Shown one piece after another: positions 36,996 to 49,607 of a stretch of DNA of 64,000 nucleotides. The notes beneath the pieces were generated by a model. That model was not told the DNA's origin. It did not search any database and worked only from the letters and a program-made list of their open reading frames with translations. The translations under genes were made by a program, and so were the position numbers. Numbering within the stretch: the first letter of the stretch is position 1; the number at the start of each line of letters is the position of its first letter. Source of the DNA: Prostheceraeus crozeri (Eukaryota; Platyhelminthes; Polycladida; Euryleptidae); assembly GCA_907163375.1 (NCBI GenBank), contig CAJQUW010003174.1:310001-374000 (forward strand), written 5' to 3'.

Positions 36996-37737
36996 CATTT
37001 CAAAATGAAAAGTCGATGTGTCACGTCCGGTTTCAGTCTACTTTAGACCATCATCAGGTGTATGTACAGGCATGGAAAAAATCGACTTATATACAACAAT
37101 GATTGAAGTTAAAAGAGAAAAGTAATCAACAAAATTGCGTCGGTCACAGAAAGACCCGCAGCTTAAATGAGGAATCGTGTTCATTCATCAAGGTTCTGTC
37201 AGAAGAACTATGGCAAAGAGCAGTGGCGTCTTCTCCGTACCTGCGAGGCCTTCGGCGCATCCTAAATAATAATTTACCAACATTTATAAAAATGAAAAGT
37301 GTCATCATTCATTATATTTCATTTAAGTTCGATAGCTTCTCGTAGTAGCTGTCCGTCTCAGAATCCGACGCTCAACCTCAGAGTGAACAGTTTTGCGCGT
37401 GCACGAATCACAGCTGTTTTCTTCTAACGATTAGACACACATGCTAGTCGTGTGTTCAGACGGAGCGAAAGCGAGTTGTGTGCGTGTGAGGCAGCAAGCG
37501 CAAGCGCCCGCACTAATATTGGCTTTCTCGATAGACATACTGCTTTGCCTTCTCCAATTTCTGTGACCGACGCAATTTCTGTGACTGTCGCAATTTTATT
37601 GAGTACTATTCTCTTCTCTTTTAACTTTAATTATTGTTGTATATAAGTCGATTTTTTCCATGCCTGTACATACACCTGATGATGGTCTAAAGTAGACTGA
37701 AACCGGTCGTAACACATCGACTTATCATTTTGAAATG
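36996..37737. mobile_element. Penelope-type terminal-repeat element, non-autonomous
   Basis: Arms of about 124 bp (36,996-37,120 and 37,614-37,737) are inverted copies at roughly 95 percent by eye, sharing ATATAAGTCGATTTTTTCCA, TGCCTGTACATACACCTG and CATCGACTT. Each arm carries CTGATGA, a hairpin and GAAAC. The 490-bp centre has no RT or nuclease frame. Inverted terminal repeats with a hammerhead-like core are typical of Penelope-like elements, so this reads as a deletion derivative. Confidence 0.7.
37676..37708 (+). ncRNA. Hammerhead-ribozyme-like core, right arm
   Basis: CTGATGA (37,676-37,682), T, stem GGTCTA/TAGACT with a 3-base loop, GAAA (37,699-37,702), then CCGGTC, which supplies a GUC-type cleavage triplet. 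The mirror copy in the left arm (minus strand, 37,057 down to 37,025) reads CCGGAC, losing the U of the triplet. The right copy is thus the better candidate. Stem I pairs for only two bases before mismatches. Confidence 0.5.
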
Positions 37738-38767
37738 AATTTGCGCAACCTCTCGTATTATTTCCATGTTTGAAAGGTATCATCACCTAAACTGCAACAG
37801 GCTCAAAACACAGATCAATTTGCTTTTAACTCGTCTATTCTTCTGCTGATATCTGAATTGGTCGAATTGGTTGACCAAAAAGAAAACAATTCTTCCGCAA
37901 TGCTTTTGTCATCCGATGATACAAGTTTCTCGCTTATCCATCCTTCATATAATCATGAATGGAAAGTGACGCTCTCTAAGATGACAGAATAATTCTCCTA
38001 CAACATAACTAAAGAAGTAGTTTCAATGACAGAACAATTGATCACGATAATTCGAGCGTGCATGAGAGAAGGGGTACTTCTATTCTTTCCCCACCACATT
38101 TTCAAGTTTTCCAAAATCATCAAATTTCGCCAAACTTAGTCACGGTGGGTTAAGAATAGACTTGATCTGTCACTGAGTGACACTACAACACCACTGAGAA
38201 GTCTTACTTGAACCCTGGGATGAAGGATTGGTCCCTTGAATACTCAGTTAGAATACAAGGTACAGCTGTGATCATTAACTTCGTGTGATTGTTGTCTACA
38301 GACAAATGACGGGCAGTTGTCTAATTCTGAGGCTGAAAATGTTCTACAAGTCAGATAAGAGGAGTTTTACACACTCAACGCTATGCCACGTCAGTGAGAC
38401 TGCCCGTAGGAGCAAGAGAAGATCGTTGAAGATGCAACACTTCCGGGTTTCAACAACAGAAATGTGGGGGGAAAAGAACAGAAGTACCAGCAGAGAAGGC
38501 ATCGAATTGGTTACTGTTACTGAAGCACTTGAAGGGTAACGGCTTATAATAATGTCCTCACATGGGGTTCAAGAAAACATTGCTTGTCATAAAACAATGG
38601 CATGTTGTTTTGTTTTTTAAGAATTTCTCAATGTAGTGGTTTAGTAAGGCATTTGACATAACATTCGATAGAAACTGATGATTGAAGTATAGCTATCATC
38701 ACAGCAATCTTAGTATCAACTGTTGTCCTTATTTGGGATCATTTCATGGGAGAGTACATGCAGAGTA
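37738..38767. other. Non-coding stretch
   Basis: No supported gene; an 84-codon plus frame at 38,285-38,539 is unrecognised. Confidence 0.4.
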
Positions 38768-39571
38768 CACACCCCCTGAGAAGGTCGGTTAAGGGATAAA
38801 AAAAAGAGCGCTTTGAAACTTGCATAGACTTAAGCTATGATGTCTATGAATAACTCTTATGGGTGTCTGCAAAATCAGATCGTAGCTTCTTGTGAAATAT
38901 ACATAGATATCGGAATGGTAGGCCTATTAGAAACTAGGTTTTTACGAAGGTCTCATATTCAAGCTATTATGATGTTGCCGAGCATAGTGTAACAAAAGAA
39001 TTGATGAATTACAGTCCCTAGCATAGAATAGAACACGTTGAAGTGATAAAACGCACTATATGAGTCATTTAAAGAAACAAATAGGGGTAATAGTGCTCAG
39101 TACAGCCCTTTTTTGCTACTTTAACTTCAAAATACAACAAAATTGCAGGTATCTGTTGTTCCATTTATTTCTAAGCTGGAATACAGATAGGAATTCAATT
39201 TTTAAAAGAAAACTGATATAATTGACTTTCTGCTCTGTAATCATTAAGACAAGGCTCTTTAATAAATATAATGTAGTAGGCCCACTTTCAAATAATTCCT
39301 ATTTTAACTACTACTTACTTCAAATTTTACTTAAATAGCATTACTTTTAATCAATAATTCAAAGAAATAATTCAATTTTGTGGGGTTGAGGGTTACCCCA
39401 TAAATGCAATTTGACCACTTGCAGATCGAATCTTATTGCTTTATGTGATGAAGCAGATTTGGGCAGTAAAGAGATTGTCGCAACAAAAATTCATAGACAT
39501 CATAGATTAAGTCTATGCAATTTTCAAAGCGCTCGTTTTTTTATCCTTTAACCGACCTTCTCGGGGGTGTG
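38768..39571. mobile_element. TIR element with 84-bp inverted termini
   Basis: Left (38,768-38,851) and right (39,487-39,571) ends are inverted copies that begin ACACCCCC(T)GAGAAGGTCGG and continue through GAGCGCTTTGAAA and GCATAGACTTAA to CTATGATGTCTATGAA. The 635-bp interior has no transposase. AGAGT lies just outside both ends and may be part of a target duplication. Superfamily undetermined. Confidence 0.82.
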
Positions 39572-39843
39572 AGAGTGAATGCACTTAATACAACTTGTGC
39601 TGTATGCTACTTTCGGCATAAAGAAATTGAATCAAATTTCTCTTTTGGCGTTAATATTCATTAGTCCTAACTCCTATACTCATGCGAGTGCAACACACTC
39701 GTGTGAGCATAACTACAAACAACAAGACGGAACTTGTTGTGTAATTAGAAGACCAAATCGGGTCAGATTTCAGTGGGTAGGCTTAATTCCTTCCAGACAG
39801 TCAATTATAGATTGTTTAGATGTAGACTTGCTTCAATCCACAA

Positions 39844-40078
39844 TCAACCGGTGCTATTATTGAACATCGACTTGAATAGAGCAAGCAGTTTCCGACCTGT
39901 TTGATGAGACAGCTGAATTCTCGAGAGATCGAGATGGACATCCTCCGGCAGTGCAAGGTAATAACGTCTGGGAGAAGTTTTAGGCAATACAACAGAAGCG
40001 GATTGACTGTGGTCTTTTTCTTGTTTAGGGATATATGCGGGTGCGGATTGCAACTTTCTTTGAATTTTTATGAACTTT
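39844..40078 (-). CDS. Candidate exon, unassigned product
   Basis: A strong acceptor (GACGTTTCTTTTAG) leads into an open frame of 77 codons ending in TGA. It is basic at first (KFIKIQRKLQ), proline- and serine-rich in the middle, and ends with a helix-like LSRIQLSHQTGRKLLALFK. The TGRKLLALF segment loosely recalls BEN-type DNA-binding helices, but I would not assign that. It needs a phase 2 upstream exon, which does not match the CUB exons. It may belong to another gene or a transposon protein. Confidence 0.3.
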
Positions 40079-41771
40079 CTAAAAGAAACGTCAGCATGAC
40101 AACAAAAGGGTAGCCGACAGGATGAAATTGGACCGATCGAAGAGATGCTAAATCCTATGAAAGCAAATGTAGTTCGTTGATGTGGCATATTTGGTCTCTG
40201 TGCAACAGAATTTTAGCTCAGGATTCTTTTACTTTGTCCGTTAAAACCACCCATGACGTTGACAAATTATTCGATAGGATGAACATCTTAGAAATCGTCA
40301 CAAAATGATGGCAATTGAAAAACAAAAATACAACAAACATCATGCATTTTATGTTTTAGAACTTTATAAAAAACGTTTAACCTTTATCTTCACGGGTATT
40401 ACAGCGTTCTTGTGTAGCTATGCGTCGAATAAAGCTTCAACATAGGAGGAGTTCTACTGTCCGCTCATTGCGTTGGGCTTCAACCGCATTTCATGGATAA
40501 CACCTCATGCATGAGCTGCACAATTCCATGAAATCCCCATTAACCTGCATAGTAATTTAGGTTCACATTATGGGAGATGCATCACTTTGAAGGACAAATT
40601 ATCTACTTGACAGAAAAGAATCTAGTGAACTTGTTCCTTTGTTTCATATACAATTTTTTAAGTAGCAAATGCCATTGCATGAATGAATGAAGAAATATTA
40701 AAGTCAAGCGGCTGATTGATAGGCGAACTGTAAACATTTCGCCTATAAGACTGCTCAATCAATTGACCACATATAAAGGTTAATCATACATACAATTGCT
40801 GCCATTTGAAATATGCGGATTTACACAAGAAATTACAACAAAAGCATCCGAAAACTGTTCATTAGACGATGGTGCAATTGTCGACCACGAAACTGTTTTG
40901 CTTTTAAATCCATGATTGCTTGTGAATTCAAACGTACTGGATCTACCTGTCAGTAGCTTCAGATAGGAAGCACAACGCGAATATTGTACACAAAAACATC
41001 AGTCTTCATATAAAGTAGTCAATTCACATCATATCGTCAAGCTCAGTGTTTCGAAAATTGCCATACTTCTAAATTACTTAAAGTTCTTGTAACACTTGCT
41101 GTAATTTGTAATTTACAGTAAATTCTTGTTATCAAATTTTTTGAAATTACGATTATCTTGAAATTTAAATGCTTACAAGAAAATTATCAGTAAATTATAA
41201 TTTTCAATCCCTTACAAAACATTATAAATTGCATTTTAAGATAATAATAATTTAGAGTGAAGCATTTTTTCATTGACATTATAAATTTTGTTTAGCTTAT
41301 TTAATTTTCCTGTTTATTCAATTCAAGTTAATAGAATTATGTTGCATGACTTAACTTAGACACACACACATTTATATGTTTTTTACACTTACATATTTCA
41401 TACTAACCAAGGATAACTGACTCTCTCTCAACGATGGCATTTATACATAGGCTAATACCGGGGCTTTTCTCTTGTATTATTCTTGAGAGGACCCTAGAAT
41501 ATGTTGGAAAATGCCTGAAACAGGTGAAAGCAGGCAAGTTTCTGATGATGAATTTACATAATTTTAATGTTCTAATAAATTAAAATAATTATAAGTTACC
41601 TGTAATAAATTGATATAATTATAAGTTTCTTGTGATAATTATAATTAAATTATAATCCCCATAAAAAATCTTGGCAAGACTTAGTAATTTTCTTTTTAAT
41701 TTTCTTGTAAGTATAATAATTTTCGAAATACTGGGCACGATGGGTTTCAATTCGATTGTCACCTGAAAAAG
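40079..41771. other. Non-coding stretch
   Basis: Very AT-rich, with no supported feature. Around 41,090-41,240 and 41,570-41,720 there are many short variants of TAATTATAA and TTTCTTGT words, probably simple AT-driven redundancy. Confidence 0.45.
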
Positions 41772-42390
41772 TCTCCAGTAAAACTGTTTGCAGTTTATGG
41801 GCATACTTAGTCTATGTAGTCAAGAAATGTCAATTTCAAAAAAAATTTCATGGAGATATTTTTGAGAAAATTCAAATTTGAGTAGTAAGAAAAAGAGCAT
41901 TTACAAAAATGTTTTATAAAAAATTCTCCAGTAAAACTGTTTGCAGTTTCTGGTCATGCTTAGTCCATGTAGTCGAGAATTACCAATTTTAAAAAATTCA
42001 TCGAGCTATTTTCGAGAAAATTCAAATTTCATATTTTTTGAGAAGCATGAAAATGAGCATTTTAAAATTTTTCATAAAATATTCTCCAAAGAAGCTGTTT
42101 GAATTTTTTGAGCATGCCATGTAAGCGCACCTGAGAAATATCAATCCTACCAATTTTCATCGAGCTATTCCCGAGAAAATCCAAATTTTGAGTTGTTGAG
42201 TAGTATAAATATTCATTACTTTTTACTTTGATAAAGATACCTTTGGAAAACCTGTTCACATCTTTGAATGCACTCCACTATATGTAAGCGCAGTTGAAAA
42301 AGGTCGAACTTTCTTAAATTTTTTCATGAAACTTTCCTCGATAAAATTCAAATTTTAAATTTCTAATTAGTTCCAAGTTTATTAGATGAA
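41772..42390 (+). repeat. Degenerate ~155-bp tandem repeat, four units
   Basis: Units start with TCTCCA(G/A)(T/A)(A/G)AA(A/G)CTGTTTG at about 41,772, 41,925, 42,083 and 42,238. Each contains a GTAGTC(A/G)AGAA-like or TAAGCGCA block and ends GAGAAAAT(T/C)CAAATTT. Spacing is 153-158 bp. The third and fourth units are more diverged. A single inverted unit lies at 43,120-43,240. Confidence 0.75.
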
Positions 42391-43119
42391 TATTTCTTAT
42401 CATGATAGAATTTGAATTATCCCATACCAAATAATACCTATTCAAGCAGAAATGAATGGTAAATGCAGTTTTTACAGATGAAGAACGAAACTTTTATTCT
42501 AGTTATAAATTTTATTGATTAAAATGCTATGCATGTCCACTGTTATAGGCAATAATTGCCGACAGTAGTTTCTTCCTGCAATTGGGGTGGGTTCAGTCTG
42601 TGATTTTATAGTTTTTCCATGTTTCAGAAAAGTCATGATGACATGACTCGAAGGATTGTTCACTCCACGTCCCAGCCTGATTCCTTTCAGTTCTCATAAC
42701 GGCGTCACGTGGAAATAATAATGATAAACAGAATGATGATGAATAATATTCGCTAATGATCAAGTCAGAAAATGACTGCTATGTTGATTGTTCATTGATT
42801 AAGTAAAAGAGACTTAACTTCTCCAGTATTTAATGCGACAAAGGAAATAAGAAATGTGCCGCATGTTGTAACTTTAGATCTTTACGCGCAAGGAGGATAA
42901 TGTTTCAGTGCTGAATTGTTGCATGCAACAGTGCAAGGCATGAAAGAAACCTATCAAGCTGAGAAATCAATCCAATAATTGCTTTAAAAAAATCATAAAA
43001 TAATCAAACCAGTAGCTTGAAATATCAAGCAAGTCAAGTTATGACAATTACAATCACCTGCAACCAGAGAAATAAGATGCCTAGAAAACATTCTTGGCTA
43101 GAAATTCAAAAATTAATCG

Positions 43120-43240
43120 AATTGCTCGTGTAGAGGATTCTGAATTTGAATTTTCTCGAAAATAGCTCGATGATTTTTCTTTAAATTGGCATTTCTCGAC
43201 TACATGGACTAAGTATGCAAACACTTTTACTGGAGAATCG
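43120..43240 (-). repeat. Inverted single unit of the 155-bp repeat
   Basis: The minus strand matches the second tandem unit of 41,772-42,390 (TTCTCCAGTAAAA, TTAGTCCATGTAGTCGAGAA, TCATCGAGCTATTTTCGAGA). It is closest to unit two, so the copy may derive from that part of the array. Confidence 0.75.
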
Positions 43241-46200
43241 AATTCAAACCCACCGTGTGGGAGGCCCACCCTGAACAACAAGGAAAGGTGTCAAAGTGAT
43301 CAATGATTTCAATTCTATAGCCTGTACTTCATGTGCCTGTTATCTTGTGAAAGTTTTGTTTATGTTTCAAATTGTAGAAAATGCATGCTCATAGGTGAGC
43401 AGTTCGTCTTATCGTGAATTTTTACAGTAAGGGCATTAATCAGCAGCTTGGATTTAGCATTCCATATTCACTCATGTTTCATTGATCTTTTCATCAAGAA
43501 ATGTACTGCAATCCGTTGGAATGAAATTTCAAATTTGCATCAAACATTGTGTAGCTCATTCACGCTTTAATATATTCCTCTTGTTTGCTCGTATTCGGGA
43601 AATGTTGCTTAGATTTTCATTGTCAAACAATTACGAATAAAATTATGAGTCTCGGGTGCGTTCGTTTCAGGGCCAATTACCTACATCTAACAACTTAAAC
43701 TAAATAGCACTCAAATCATCAAACCTTCGAGCTCTGATGACCATTCACAAAGATCAGGCTGTCGATTTCATTTCGATCACGTCTTGCAGTTCTTAGCCTT
43801 GCTTTGATCTTGTACTAAAGGATGATAAGCACGTGCGATCGTCTCAACCCCTTATCAAAGCACTCTTGTTTCAGTTCATAACCGAAATGCAGCTAAAAGA
43901 TTCCTCAAATCCTGCCAAGCTGAAATCCTAACTCTTTGTCCATCCCTTTTTCCTTATTCCTGGCACGAAGGCAGCATTTCTAATAACGTTCGAAACGAAT
44001 ACTTAATTTGAGGTTTTTCATTTCATCGACGAGGTTGATCGCTTTGAGAATGAATACATACATCGAGACGGAAATCGTCGTGTGGAAACGTGAAGACTGA
44101 GACAGAAAGGTGATTTCCAGTTGAAGGTACACCTCCTCAACAGCATCAGTCAGCAATTGTGAAATGCGAGGTGTCGTCTCGGGGATTTTGGATGAATTTT
44201 GACAAATTGAATTAACTGATTCCTTGATGCAAAGTACATCAGCAGCTTTGAGAAAGGATTTACTTTGTTTGATGATTCGTTGAATGATTTGAAATGACAA
44301 AATACTAAAACGGTGATGTCAAATTCCCATCCGTCTATGATTCCTTCATTTTTTACACTCTTTTGAATGAGAGGATGAGGATGGATAAAGTTAATACTGC
44401 ATCTCAAACGCTAAAATTGTTAGTGTACAATTTGTTTTGATTTTCGAATTACGGCACTTCTATGTCGAATAAATCTGTTAAAATCTGATAAAAATCTGCA
44501 TCTGAAAATCGTGCCCACAAGTGTAATTTGTCAATAATCAGTAATGATGTCCTTTACTTATCATGTGCTTTGGGCCTATTAAGGGCATAGCGAGGAATTA
44601 GGTCGAAACTCCATTTTAACCCATTAAACGCGGCTGTGATTTATTTGCCTATTTGTAATGATGTCAATAAGTATAGCTTTAAGCATCACGAAACGTGAAT
44701 ATTTTCACATGTAGAATGGATACGAGTCATTTCGGATCGAATTCGAGGATGGCATATATATATTGAGTCAGTCATAAGCTATTTACATTATCACAACATG
44801 AAAATAATACAGTTTATGTTCCTCCGTTTCGTTACGAATGATGTCTCACCATTACAATGATTGAAACTATTAAAAGTAATTGATTACTTCAGAAAACAGC
44901 AACATAAACGGATTCTGAGCATTTTTCAGAAACTTTAATATTCAAAATACGCTCGTACAATGTCTACTGATAAAGCATATCTAGTCCAACAAAACTTCGA
45001 ATGTCATATTTTGCTCTATCGCAATATGTCAAAGTTTCATTTGTAATATCTATCAAAAGGAATAATTTCTTACTAGACACCAACTCAGCGTTTTCAAGTA
45101 CTATTGTACTATAAATGCTACTTCTCGATACTACCTATATAATGTTGACATTATACATTCGAAAAATGTGCAAAATCAAGATTTCACATCCATCATTCGA
45201 ATCAACTGTTTTGATGGTTTATTCAGTTACATTTAAATAAGAACAATATAATTTATAATTCTAAATTGTAATTTTGTTGAAAGCAAAATTTCTGGCATTG
45301 TTAAATGCCATAAAAACAGGTCTGACAGCAGTGCATGACACTATCTATAACGCTCAAACGAATACACATGCACTCCTATCAGTGATTTCTCTTTAGTAGG
45401 CCGATTTTGCTGTGTAAAATGATCCTCCTTTCTTTGTGCATATGCATAGCGATGCATGTCGTCATGAAATAAGTCACCAAATGTGGTGAGCTTTGAAGCA
45501 CTTGGTGCACAATCTCACATTGCATTTCCTTCGTGAAAGACCTTGACATTGAGCCAAGTCGCATCAGCTGTACCTAGGTATGTGTACGATCCAATGGCAT
45601 ATTGGCCTACTATCGTTGCGTATTGCCAATGACTTCTGTCGTCCGACTCCCATGATCCCATGAAATTTATTCCTTTTTAGACTTAATAATCGCACTTCCT
45701 CATCTAGATCATTATCGTTGACTTTAATGGGAGACATACGTTGTTCAGAAATAGAAGAGGATTATTGAAAATAGCTTTTGCATGCACCGTATAACTTTCC
45801 TGATCATGGCTAACTTGCATCACAAGAGACGAGAACTATGAAACTTGTCTTCAAAAACATGCTAATTTACACTAAGACAGAAAGCTACAACAATGCAACT
45901 ACGAAGCTTCGAGGAAGGAAATAGTGGCGCAAATTTGGCCCAGAGTGTGCCCATTGTTTTCAAACCATGAGTAGGCCTACTAAGGTCGATAACGTCGTTA
46001 ACTTCCAGTAATGTCCTTTATACCATCTGCATATTGCAAAATAGCAGAAGAGCCAAACAAACTGATAGCTCGCAATTTTGTTGTCAAGCAATTATTGTAA
46101 CTATACGGTATTCGATATACATATTCACCTTGTTATCTGTAGAGTTAGGCCTACTTCATCTGTCATCGTTAAGGTCGCCTTTGTAGTCTTTGCCACTGTC

Positions 46201-46326
46201 TCTGCAATGTCTTCACGATCTTATAATGGTGTCTATATCATAAAATCATCCGCTCTATTGTTAATTAGATCATACAACACATGAATCACTGAGGTTTTGT
46301 TCTGAAGGATATACTTATTCTGACTT
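43241..46326. other. Non-coding stretch
   Basis: A 106-codon minus frame (43,980-44,300) and an overlapping 85-codon one have no recognisable domain. They are not supported as exons. No repeats with clear edges were seen. Confidence 0.45.

Positions 46327-46409
<83 letters not shown>
46327..46409. repeat. (TA)n microsatellite
   Basis: About 40 TA dinucleotides with one TG interruption near 46,341. It can extrude as a cruciform and is likely length-variable. Confidence 0.97.
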
Positions 46410-46411
<2 letters not shown>

Positions 46412-46489
46412 CACTACCAATTACTGCATTGCCTCTGAAATAAGTCGAATTTTAATATCAGACTGGTGCATAGCCCTTGTATTTCAGGT

Positions 46490-46839
46490 GACATCTGGAA
46501 CAGATGAGCAGCTTCAGACTTATATGCTAGATCTTTAGCACAGATCACAATATGTTTACTAACGCTCAGAATGATATATTCAGAAGAAAACATCTGTTGT
46601 CTATGAACAGTTAATCCATTTCTAAAAATATCACCTGTCTGACCAACACTTTCATGAAAGCATCAAATGTGTACAGTGTATCGAAAGATGAATCGCAAAG
46701 TTCAAAATAATTAAGAGAGGATCAAATATATACATCACTGAAGCTGATAAGGGTGAATCTTTCATTTTACTTGATTATTCATTATATAAACAAAGATTAT
46801 TTGAAGAGTATCTTTCTGATACGAACACTTACAAAGAAA
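46490..46839 (+). repeat. Inverted duplicate of the Penelope-like element's 5' part
   Basis: This segment is the reverse complement of about 48,392-48,735, with roughly 90 percent identity by eye (shared TTATATGCTAGATCTTTA, TTTCATGAAAG, GATGAATCGCAAAGTTC). It retains an intact frame through an RT N-terminal motif, EADKGESFILLDYSLYKQRL, which in the main copy is frameshifted. It points toward the 3' end of the main copy, so the two are tail to tail. Confidence 0.82.
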
Positions 46840-46887
46840 ATATCACCTGTCTAACAAACGTAGATACTTTTAGAGCCGAAACACCAT

Positions 46888-48735
46888 TCAATAAATAGCA
46901 TTTTTTAAAAGTGCAAGTAAGATTATAGTTGACGTTAAAGATCTCACAATATTTTCAACTCTGATAGGAATATTTTTCTCGACAACTAACGTCTTACAGC
47001 AACAACACTTCGGCTCTTCGCACTTGAAGATAACGACAATACTCCGTCTAGTGTTCTTCTTACACAAGAGGCTTAATAAAGATTTAGGCTGCCTATACGA
47101 TCGAACGACTTTGCTTTGTTTGAAGAGGTCCATAAGGTTAGACTCTTGAAGGCTGGTAAAATAATCCTATTATACATATCAGGGTTATTACGATTGTAGG
47201 TGCTAACGAAAGGACTAACAGCTAATTTTGTTGTTGAACAATTTATTTTGTTTTCCACAGTATAATCACTTTCAGTAAGAGTATTATTATTTTTACCTTG
47301 ATTGAATTTATTTTCAATAAGTTTTCAGGGTACTTTAATTTTAGTAAAACATCTTTTAGTTCAATTAGTTGTTTCCTCTGACTACTCTTATGTGAAGTAA
47401 TCCTATAAATCCTTGTAGCAAGAGCATAGGGTATATTAGACAAAATATGGCGGAGATGCTTTGAATCGAAAGAAACATAACTGCGACTATCCGTTTTTTT
47501 ATGAAAAATATCTGTTTCAAATTTTTCCGAGCTGTTACAAATGTGGACATCCAATAAGTTCAAAGATTGATTATTCTATTCAACGGTAATGTTTTCATTC
47601 AAGCGATTTAAAAGATCATGGAAGTCATTTATGTATTCGTGATTATTATTCCATAAAATAAAACAATCGTCAATCTAGCACACTCAGTTGCCGGTATGTA
47701 GAAATATTATCGCTATAATATGTAACCCATGACTAATATGGCATACAGTATGTTGGTGCCATCTTTGTACCCATGGCGATACCTGCTACTTGAAGGTAGG
47801 TATTGTCCTCGAAAGTGAAATGCAGTAGTAACTTTGCAAAACAATTTTTACAGCACCCATTAAAAAATCGATTGAAAATCTGTAAGGGATTAAACCTTTA
47901 CCAATTTCAGACCCTAACCAAAAATTGATGGATTCCAAACCTGAGTAATTATGAATACTGGTGTATAAGGAAACCACGTCAAAGGAGACTAGAATTATGT
48001 CTTCAAAATTCTCTGTGTGAAAGCCAGATAATTTATCCAGGAAATGAAAAAGTATCTCTACAGAAACTTGGAAGATATTTTAATAAAGGTTAAATGATTT
48101 CATCTACAAAACAACTTAGGTGACTCGTGTGGGTGTAAGTACTTGAGACTATTGGTCGAAACGTTAAATCATGAGGCACTTTTACCCTGATATAACCAAA
48201 ATTATATGGTTGTACCATATTAAAGTACTGATGATGCTCATGGATTTTCGGCAAATCATGCAAAAATGTTATACAATAATCGAAATTCGCTAAGGAGTCG
48301 AATTCTTTGTTAGTTAATTGAGATGTGGTTTTATTTTTCTTGCATAAATTCTTCATTTCGGCTACAGTGCTATTAGAATTATAATGATGTATTTCTTTGT
48401 AAGTGTTCGTATCAGAAAGATGCTCTTCAAATAATCTTTGTTTTATAATGAATAATCAAGTAAAACGAAAGATTCACCCTTATCACCTTCAGTGATGTAT
48501 ATATTTGATCGTCTCTTAATTATTTTGAACTTTGCGATTCATCTTTCGATACATTGTACACATTTGATGCTTTCATGAAAGTGTTGGTCAGACAGGTGAT
48601 ATTTTTAGAAATGGATTAACTGTTCATAGACAGCAGATGTTTCATTCTGAACGTTAGTAAACATATTATGTATGAGCTGTGTTAAAGATCTAGCATATAA
48701 GTTTGAAGCTGCTCCTCTATAAGCTGACCTTTAGA
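46888..48735 (-). pseudogene. Penelope-like reverse transcriptase, decayed
   Basis: Reading down the minus strand: an ADKG-type N-terminal block (about 48,470), LTNKEFDSLANFDY and FLHDLPKIH (48,090-48,356), LTFRPIVSSTYTHTSHLS, a catalytic-strand SFD-VVSLYTSIHN segment (about 47,960), an IAMGTKMAPTY block (about 47,760), LLDVHICN and KKTDSRSYVSFDSKHLRHIL (47,243-47,563), LAVSPFVSTYNRNNPDMYNR (about 47,200) and a cysteine-rich KCEEPKCCCCKTL tail (about 47,030). This is the order found in Penelope-like RTs. Several frameshifts and stops break it, and the GIY-YIG domain expected beyond the cysteine motif is missing, so it is inactive. Confidence 0.85.
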
Positions 48736-49607
48736 TAAAACTTCATCTTTACATACTACTGCCCATCATTAATGAAGCGGATTTCTGATAGACGCTTGAA
48801 TAAGAAGCTCGATAGTCGTATCTGTCAAAAGTAGAGCTATCTATGCTTCATATGTTTCGCAACATTGGTGCGCGTCTTCGAATGTGGGACGCCTGTTAGG
48901 AGTGCATCTAATTAGGAAATATTGAATGAAACCTTGTCAACTTTACTTGTATAGAACATTCATTTTACAATTCCAGAAATACTATATTCTGCTTTTAAAT
49001 TAACCGGAAAATGCATACTCTGTAACTGAAGCCATGTTGCGATTATTTACTTTTCAGAATTTTATATGAAGCAGTTATTTCATTCGGGAATATACAAATG
49101 AAATTAGAAACATTTGAAATGTACATTCTTGTGTGTTTTTTTTTTTTTGATCACATGAGATATCACATTGAAAGAAAATCATTTTTTTTACAGCCTTTTA
49201 AGCTATTTGTTAAAACAACAGGAATCCTGAGTGCCTTCCCAACTGTAGGAGGCTCACACACAGGTTAGTCCCCACTTTTTTGATTTTTTTTTTTTTTTAC
49301 TAGATCTATTTTATTACAATTAAGGAAATTTTTGTGGAAGATGCAAAGCACTAGGTTAGGAAGACTTAGAGGTATATTTTGAAGTTTGGCAAGCGTGCAA
49401 GCGCCGCAAGCGGAAAGATTTTTTCACTCGCGGCAATGAGGCTCGCGGCAAGGAGCCGAGGTGCAGCCGACCTCGAGGGTCCGGCGACTGCAGCAACTGA
49501 CTCGAAAGAAAACCAAGCAGCGACTCCAGACCCTTGAAAGTGTCAAGATGGGTGAGAGGGCCCTTGTGTCGCCCTCGCAAGTCTGTAAGCACTATAATCA
49601 TGATTTT
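48736..49607. other. Spacer with a small GC-rich island
   Basis: 49,375-49,575 is markedly GC-rich (GGCAAGCG, CTCGCGGC, GCAGCCGACCTCGAGG) in otherwise AT-rich DNA. Short frames cross it on both strands, but none shows a domain. Possibly a fragment of an inserted sequence of different origin. Confidence 0.4.

Noticed and set aside
43980-44407. Overlapping 106- and 85-codon minus-strand frames
   Set aside because: No domain, no splice pair that keeps the frame, and composition like the surroundings.
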